From Silene latifolia (Eukaryota > Streptophyta > Magnoliopsida > Caryophyllales > Caryophyllaceae), in contig NC_133537.1 of assembly GCF_048544455.1 (NCBI RefSeq), positions 313,120,238 to 313,184,237 of the forward strand: 64,000 nt of DNA, read 5' to 3'. Shown here one piece after another: positions 57,187 through 64,000 of the stretch. The notes beneath the pieces were generated by a model. That model ran no database searches. It worked only from the letters and a program-made list of their open reading frames with translations, and was not told the DNA's origin. Position numbers and translations under genes: made by a program. Position 1 is the first letter of the stretch, and each line of letters begins with the position of its first letter.

Positions 57187-60100
57187 TGTAGATACCCGTA
57201 TCCGTCGATATTGGAATTTATAGAGAACCCGACAAACACCCGATGATGATAGGACACATGTATTCTTTAGTTGTCACTGTCATTATTTGGAGCTCGTTTT
57301 ACGATGTAGAATGGGCGTCGTCGATGAAGTATTTTATTAATTTAAATGATATTTAAATTAATGTTTTTTTTTAAGTGAATTCATTTTATTAATTTAAATG
57401 ATATTTAAATTAATGTTTTTTTAGTGAGTTCATTTTATTAATTTAAATGATATTTAAATTGTGGCTTTTTTAGGTGAATTCAATTTATTTTATTTTATTT
57501 TGAATTTATTTTCCCAAGTCTATTTTATTGAAAATAAAATAAATATTTGATTTGAAAAATCATTTTATGAGTATATTTGATTTGAAAAGTCATTTATTTT
57601 AATGGGTTGATTGATTTGAAAAATCGATTTTAAAAAGCGAAGAAAACTCGTTTTTAAACATGTTTTTTGAGCTCGATTTTAGCTCGGTTTTTGAGCCCGT
57701 TTTCTTTACGAATTGGCACGAATCTCGAGTACACTAACCAACCTAAGCCTATACCCATCCACCCTTGTTCGAACCCCCATAACCACGGCCCAAATTCCAT
57801 CCCCAAACACCCCCCAACCAGCCGCGCATACAAAACGACCCCCTGTTTTGCGTGCCAATTCCCGAGCCCAAAACCCGCTCCAAATACCACCAAAACCCGT
57901 GCCCATTAACCCTAACCCATACCCTAGTATCCTACCCATATTACCTTACCTTAATCACCAAGAAAACCCCCCAAACGAACCCTAGAAAACCCCCCAAAAG
58001 CTGCTGGACAGCAGCTATGTTCAGCAGGCCCGACTGCCTCTCCCTCTCTTTTACCCTACTTTAACTCCTTATAAATACCACCCCTTCACCATACATTCAC
58101 TCCTCTAAGTTCTCCATACATCCTACCATCACCCACAAGCTTTAAACCTCAGAAACAAACCCTAATTGCCTCCCAAAAACCCTAAACAAAACCGACATAC
58201 AAACTGAACTGTTTGTGTGTCCTCCTCGAAAAACAATTCGTTCCTCCATCAAACCTCCATCAAAACTCGAGTTTCTTGTTCCTAATTAACCACATAACAT
58301 CCATCTACACATTAGACAAAGATTTACGAGCCAAATTGCCCTTGAGAGTACACGAAATCCCTCGAAAAACAGAGTGTTATACACTCTGTTTTCGCGGTTT
58401 CTTCTTGTCTGTCCAGTTCTGTTTGTGCTCGTTTTTCGTGCCCAATAACCCAAAACGAGCAGGGGTTGCTTTAAGATCCCTGTTCTCCTCTCTTTCTAGT
58501 TTTCAAAACATCTTTTAAATCGAATTTTCGTCGTGAAACGAGGGAGATATCATCGTTTGAAAGTTGCTGTCCAGATTTGTCAAAAAACGCGTGTTGCTTT
58601 ATTTCTTCGTCGACGACGGCCTCTCGAGATAAAATCTACCATCGATTACGACCCAAGACGGTGTCAACGATACATGTAGGTTGAGGGTGCATCAAATCCT
58701 CTTCTTTCTCCTCTTTTTATTTCGTTTTTTATGCTTGTTCTTTTATAGTTTGTTTTATTCGTTTATCGTTTTTTGTTTATCGATTGTTTAATTAACTATG
58801 AAACTAGTTTAGTCCGAGTATGAGTTAAAGTACCACCATGAACACCCGCGTTGACTTGAGATGGGAAAATAAACCGCTACTTCAGTCGGTCGTACACCCC
58901 CGTCTCATTTACATATCCTCGTGTTCAAGGTAGGGCATAAATAAAACGAGTTTCTAACTTCGCTCTTCGCTTTTGACCCCTTTGTTGTTTCGGCCAATTC
59001 GACATACCCTAGGATCCGTTGTATGTTAGTTTAACCTCTGATTGTTAATATATGACGTATTTAGACGACATTAGATCAATTTAATAACCTAATTAGACAT
59101 GTTAGGTGGCATCGACGTAGCTTTAAAAATCAATTAACAATTCTATAACCTAATTGAATACATCTTTCTTTTCACTTGATTTCTCGCTAGCATAGGAGTG
59201 CGTGATTAGCACCTTCCTATTAACACTCGATGAGTTAACTTAATTAGTAAACTTGACCTAATTTGACCCCTTGTAGGCCGTGTAGAATACACCTTTGCGC
59301 GACATCCTTCCAATCGATCAACGTCGTTTCTAACTAGTTTTCTAATTTGTTTCGAGCTCATTCCGCGATCAATTGATCTAACTAATGAACCTAACCTAGG
59401 ACTTAGGGTAGCTTTGTTTGGTTTGGGCCGTGATTTGGCCGTGGCCTTTGGCCTTTCATTTTGTTTGTTTTTACATCGTTCGTTCTTTATTTGTCTTGTC
59501 ACTTGTAATTAATTTATGTTTCTTTGAGTCGCGTTTTGTAATTTGTTTGTAATTAGTTTTCTTTTATCGAGTCAAATGATTTCTAAAAACCTTAGTCTTG
59601 TTTGGTTGGACGGTTGTGCCCCAATACAAGTGAGAGCGTAGTAAATCGCATGTTGTTTAAAACAACATGGCCCGATTTATGCTAATGCATGCTTTGGCGC
59701 ATGGCCCTATGTCTAATTCGATGAGATTGAGCGAAAGCACACATCACGAGGAGTGACCCAAGGCCGTGTGTCATGTAGGCCGTGAGTCACCCCTCTTGTG
59801 CACGGTTTTCTAGGCCAAATGGCCGTGTATTGCGTCGTGTGTATAGCTTTGTATTTAGATCGAGTTGTATCTTTAATTTGTTGTTGTGTCGGCATGAAAT
59901 GCCTGGTTTGTAATAGGTAGATCCCAACGGCTCCCCCATTCCCCATCAAGCCTTGTTTGTTTCGTTTGAATGTTGCTAGATCAATCAACCCACATGCTAA
60001 ATTACAACTTTGACAAAGTTAGTTTAGTTGCATCTAAAACGACATAGAAATTGTTGTCACATGATAGGGTTAAAACAACGTTTGCATATCATACATCGTA

Positions 60101-60487
60101 GTAGCTATGACCTTGTTTGAACTCCGACACTTGACTTAGTAGAGGCCGTTATTGACGGGCGGGGTTGGGTGTCCTTATGGGCTTCCCAACACGTACCCTC
60201 ACCCCTTACTCAAGATCTATGGTTTGTGGATCCGTCTAAATACCATTGGATTACAAGAGTCATTCTAATCGAGTGATATAGGGTACAAGTCTTTATCTTT
60301 AATCACTCGTAGTCGATTGGCTTTATGCTTTTCGATGAAAGGTGTAAAGTTGACTTGAACGGTTCCAAGTTCCCAAAAAACTTGGTGGCGACTCTAATTT
60401 GTCTTAATTCGATTCGAAAGAACCTCGAGTCGATTAGGCCTAGTGTGGATCCCGCGGACGCAGCCTCCCGAGGGCCTTGTCCTGATT
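57187..60487 (+). mobile_element. 5' LTR of a plus-oriented Tat element, about 3.3 kb
   Basis: It starts TGTAGATACCCGTATCCG inside the PMD gene and ends just before the priming-site motif. A TATA box (ATAAATA, about 58069-58078) lies upstream of a CT-rich leader. The 3' part (60,130-60,280) is related to the minus-strand LTR at 8,420-8,600. The end is set by the priming site, not by a second LTR, since the element runs off the window; it lacks a clear CA. Confidence 0.6.
57331..57475. repeat. Three AT-rich tandem units in the Tat LTR
   Basis: ATTTTATTAATTTAAATGAT followed by ATTTAAATT recurs at about 57331, 57385 and 57432, each unit about 50 bases and containing an ATTTAAAT palindrome. Confidence 0.7.
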
Positions 60488-60505
60488 TGGCGACTCTTTG
60501 GGGAA
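60488..60505 (+). promoter_or_regulatory. Tat primer-binding site
   Basis: TGGCGACTCTTTGGGGAA follows the LTR. It matches the 'TGGCGACTC..TGGGGA' priming-site style of Tat/Ogre elements and is the counterpart of the site at 8245-8263. Confidence 0.6.
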
Positions 60506-61601
60506 AAGAGGACTAGTTACACTTTGTTTCTAGGGTCTTTTCCTCCGAGGTGAAACTTGAAAAGAAAGTGTTGGAAAGTAAAACATTACTCATAGTGCTA
60601 GGATTCATGCATAAACCCTTAAGGACTTGCCCGGGCCGTCCCAGCGTTTCTTCGTGATGCGTGGGGGGCGACGTCCCACTATGCTAGGAAGCTGCACATT
60701 GCTCGCTTCCACTTCACCTCGCGTGGTTCTTGATGGTGGGGACGATCTTCTAGGTACTCTACCTTAAGACACCTTGCTCTATAAGACCGCAAAGGGATGG
60801 AGGGCATATACCTTCTTGTAGAAGACTTGCCGAGACTTAGAGATGTCTAGGAGCATACATCCTTGTAACATGAGAATGACAATGTGCAAATTGTTTTCCC
60901 GAGTCTTTTCGAAATTTCCCATGTGCTTTTCAAAACCGAACTTTTGAACAACTTACTTTCAAAATAGCATGGTTTTTAAAACGCGGAATGCTGCCCAAAT
61001 AGGACTAGAATTTTCGGCCCAAAATGAGCTTTTATAGCCGGCATGCTGCCCATTTCAAATCTCATTTTCGAATCAATCTTTCGTTTTTTTTCAAAACCAA
61101 TCCAAAATGCCTCTCGAACCTCAACCAAGCATGAAATGCGTCAAGTCGTGTCCAGGTCATGGTCGTGTTAGGCCGGGTGTGTTTCGTTCTAAGAGTCTAG
61201 AACACGACCTTGTTGGGTCACCCAAGCTCACCTCTTGGGCCTTGAGTCATGTTGGTCGACCTTTTGGTCTAGGATAGTCCACAAAAACGCCCAAGCTAGG
61301 CCATTTAGGACGTTTCACTCGAACCTAAGGACTATGTTGGTCCAATCACGGGTTTAGTCACACCGAGTCCAGTTTAGAATCGAGCTATGACAGTTTGAGT
61401 CATGTCGTTTTGTCGAGTCTAAAATGAACCAAGGTCTAGATCCAACCGTGAGTCGAACCTCTGGTTAGTCAATCTCAAGTCGAGTCTTTGTTTGAGTCAA
61501 GTTGGGGTCGTGTCCTTAAGTGTGCAGGGGCTCTTACTTTAAATATTGACTCAGTACGGGGTTTTCTTGTAGAAAGGCCGTCAAAAACCCGACGTCAAGC
61601 A
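60506..61601 (+). other. Untranslated leader of the Tat element
   Basis: A 1.1-kb stretch between the priming site and gag without a credible gene; rich in 'GTCGAG/GAGTC' text. Confidence 0.5.
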
Positions 61602-63090
61602 ATGGAAGATGCTGTGAACAAACTCACTGAGGCCGTGAACCTCATGATGACCAGAATGGATGCAATCGAATCTAAGCTGGGTGAAGATTCCTCTTCATCT
61701 ACCCCACCTCTGACTGATCTGGAAAAACGGTTCAAGTTCATCGAAGACCGTTTGAAACTCTCCCAGGGGAAGAACATTCACTATGAGAATGCTAGGGCCT
61801 ATGCCCCAATTCAGGATAAGTTGCCCACGAACATGGTACTCACTGACATCCCAAAGTTTAAGGGCACAGAAGATCCAGTCCACAATGTTAAGGCCTATAA
61901 GGGGTACTTAGCACTAAAGGGAGTACTGTTGACATGCTCTCGAAATCTTTGCCCAATCTCCGGATGAACACCCGAAGGCGTGGTTCTATAATCTTGACCT
62001 TAAGAACTTCCCCACTTTCGAAGATATTACGGTGGAGTTCTGTAAGCACTATGCTGACAATGTTGAGATTCAAACCAACATAAGGACTTTGGAAGTAATG
62101 ACACAGAAGGAAAAAGAGGGCTTTACTGAATTCCTCGCAAGATGGCGCGCTGAAAGCGTGAAACTAGCTAAGAAGCCTGATGAAGTCGAAATGGTAAATA
62201 AGTTCGTGAAGAATTTACGACCTGTTTACCGTAATGCTCTGAAATACCAGAATTTTGGCTCTTTCAAAGAATTGATAAGAATCGGGATAAAGGTAGAGGA
62301 CGATGTCCGAATGGCTGAAGCTGAGAAGCCAAAAGGATACCAAGGGGCCTCGTCATCTAAAGCAAAAGCACCAGCAGCGGCCCACTTTGTTGAAACTGTC
62401 AATCTCTTAGATGGACAGTCAAAAAGGCCTCCGCGCCAAGCTCCGAGGGTGTTCACCGATATCGGGTGCACTTACGCCTACGCTCTCCAAAGGCTCATGG
62501 CCCAAGGAAAGTTGAAGCCCATTGGTCCAACTCCGGATCCACCTGCTGAACAACAAGGCAAATGGTACAAACCGAATGCCTACCGTGCCTTTCATCAAGG
62601 GAAGGGACACGATACTGAAAGGTGCTTTAGACTAAAGCACGAAATTCAAGATATGATTGAGAACGGAACACTCCCAATCCCGGCCATAAAGCCCAATAAC
62701 ATCACTAATCCATTTGGCGATCACTCCAACTTTGTTTCTGTCGAAGACAATGTTGATTATTCCCATCTTATCCGCCCATGTCACTTGAAAGGGGTGTTTA
62801 TCGGGAAAATATTTGTGGATTGCTGTGAATTCTTGCCAAACCAGAAGAATGAAATTCATGACGGGAGTCTTGCTCTAGAATGTTCTCCTCTCGTTAACGA
62901 AGTTAATAAAAGACAATTCGGTTCACCAACCTTTATCACTGGCGTAGATCCTCAGAGGACTACCTCGGGATGGAGGCAGATCATCAAAGGGATCAAGGAC
63001 CGAGCCGGGCATCTAAGCCGACAAATTAACAAGAGAAAGCTCAAGACCAGATTTGAAAATTATGAGTCGGGATCTGTTTTCTTATCTTAG
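61602..63090 (+). pseudogene. gag: Tat-clade gag, frameshifted
   Basis: It starts MEDAVNKLTEAVNL and contains KLPTNMVLTDIPKFKGTEDP, collinear with the gag at 7470. Near 61925-61940 the frame shifts: ...YKGYLALKGV in the first frame continues as IFAQSPDEHPKAWFYNLDLK in another. It then runs open through YADNVEIQTNIRTLEVMTQK and a zinc-binding YRAFHQGKGHDTERC, to a stop at 63090. Read across both frames it is related to the gag of the left element over most of its length. No protease or RT follows in the window. Confidence 0.8.
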
Positions 63091-64000
63091 TCGAGTCGAG
63101 TCTAGAACTTTCTTTTTTTTGAATTTGAGTCGTTTGTTCCGCGATGATCTAGGATGTGTCCTAGGAATCGTTTCTTCGAGTCTGTTAAGCATTTCTCATT
63201 TCAATAAAAAAGTTGCAGTTTCGTTTCCAAATATGTCTTGTTTCCAATCCTCAATCATTCCAAAACATGATAAAATGCACAACACACTCAAAGGCATCCC
63301 TGAGGTAGAAATATGTCCCGTTTCAAAATGTAAGGTACAATAGGATTCCGTGTTTGATTCCTTTACCTATTCCATGTCTGGCGGTAGAAAACCTCCATCA
63401 GAACCAGTGCTTTTGACAAGCTTTTAGATGATTCTATGACGAACCCTAACTAGCTCCTTGTTTCCCCTATCGATGACGGAAGACAAGCCTTTCCCCAACA
63501 AAATCATCTCATCTCGAAGAGAGAAGATATCAACCCGTTCTAACAAGGAATTGTTAGTTCCTACCCAAATTAGTTGGCGAAGCCCAGTTTTCAAGATGTA
63601 TCCATTTATGACTAAGAGAATGAATAGAAGATCATTTTCAAAGAGAGGAAAAAAAAAAGATGAAAAAGAATGAAAAATGAGAAAAAGAGAAAAATTGGAA
63701 AAATGAAAAAAAAATGAAAAATGAAAAAAAGATGAAAGAAAAAAGAAAAAAGAAAAAAAAATGTTGAAGTTATTGCAGAGTGCTTTTGGTTGGATGTCGA
63801 AGTTACGGAAGCCAGAAGTCAAGTCAAGTACCCATAGTTGAGGTTCAATGGGCGAAGCCCAAAAGCGTAAGTAGTGACCTCTTTACCCTCTAAGTCCTTC
63901 CTGAGACAGTTACAAGGGGATAGTCAGGAATTTTGAGAATCATTCCGCTTGTGCTGTTACACCCAGCCTTTAGGGTCCAGATATGGAGACTTGAACCCAT
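63091..64000 (+). other. Region downstream of gag, no pol seen
   Basis: Non-coding to the window end, with an A-rich low-complexity tract at 63640-63765 (GAAAAA repeats). In Tat/Ogre elements a spacer or intron can separate gag from pol, so pol may lie beyond the window or be deleted. Confidence 0.45.

Noticed and set aside
57654..57985. Overlapping open frames on both strands in the Tat LTR
   Set aside because: They lie upstream of the LTR TATA box, overlap in several frames and have no domain; chance frames in C-rich sequence.

Overview
The window is plant nuclear DNA. It contains two intron-rich host genes, plant-type LTR retrotransposons of the Tat/Retand and Athila lineages (Ty3), Helitrons, MITEs, a tRNA-derived SINE and LINE remnants. 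The Retand-like elements (long LTRs, antisense accessory genes, tandem repeats in the 3' region) resemble those described from Silene, so a Caryophyllales or Caryophyllaceae species is plausible. This is inference; no species-diagnostic marker is present.

Layout. 1-10,700: a minus-oriented, decayed Tat/Retand element. Its 5' LTR is at 8,266-10,700. Gag is followed directly by RNase H and integrase (7,470-4,442) because protease and RT are missing. Two intron-containing accessory genes lie on the opposite strand: a plant mobile domain (PMD) gene (1-1,452) and a DUF7745-like gene (2,362-3,898). Its 3' LTR would lie left of the window. 10,700-15,577: Helitrons and small MITEs. 15,578-20,910: a polygalacturonase gene of four exons with a Helitron in its last intron. 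20,969-23,165: a 5'-truncated LINE. About 24,507-40,928: a small long-TIR element whose right TIR is split by a full-length, recently inserted Athila element (25,250-40,897, target duplication ATTTA) with intact gag-pol and env-like ORFs. 41,809-45,893: a nine-exon GPI-anchored GDPD-like (GDPDL) gene. 46,044-52,368: a dense, readable stack of DNA transposons, Helitrons, a SINE and a LINE-derived insert, several with clean target duplications. 52,500-52,836: a last exon of an unidentified minus-strand gene. 52,952-57,186: the 3' LTR and 3' region of another Retand element with an antisense PMD gene. That gene is cut at 57,187 by the LTR of a plus-oriented Tat element, whose gag (61,602-63,090) is frameshifted.

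How the genes relate. The two host genes, polygalacturonase (pectin hydrolysis) and GDPDL (cell-wall organisation), both act at the cell wall, but they are 21 kb apart and there is no evidence that they are co-regulated. The rest is a record of nested insertions. The points most worth a second look are the paired antisense PMD and DUF7745 genes in one Retand-like element; the roughly 84-bp-spaced GC-rich hairpin array in both the LTRs and the internal region of the Athila element, which is also where its two otherwise near-identical LTRs differ; and the repeated 'GAGGCGCAGCAG' hairpin dimers in the Retand LTRs. I found no tRNA, rRNA or CRISPR array.
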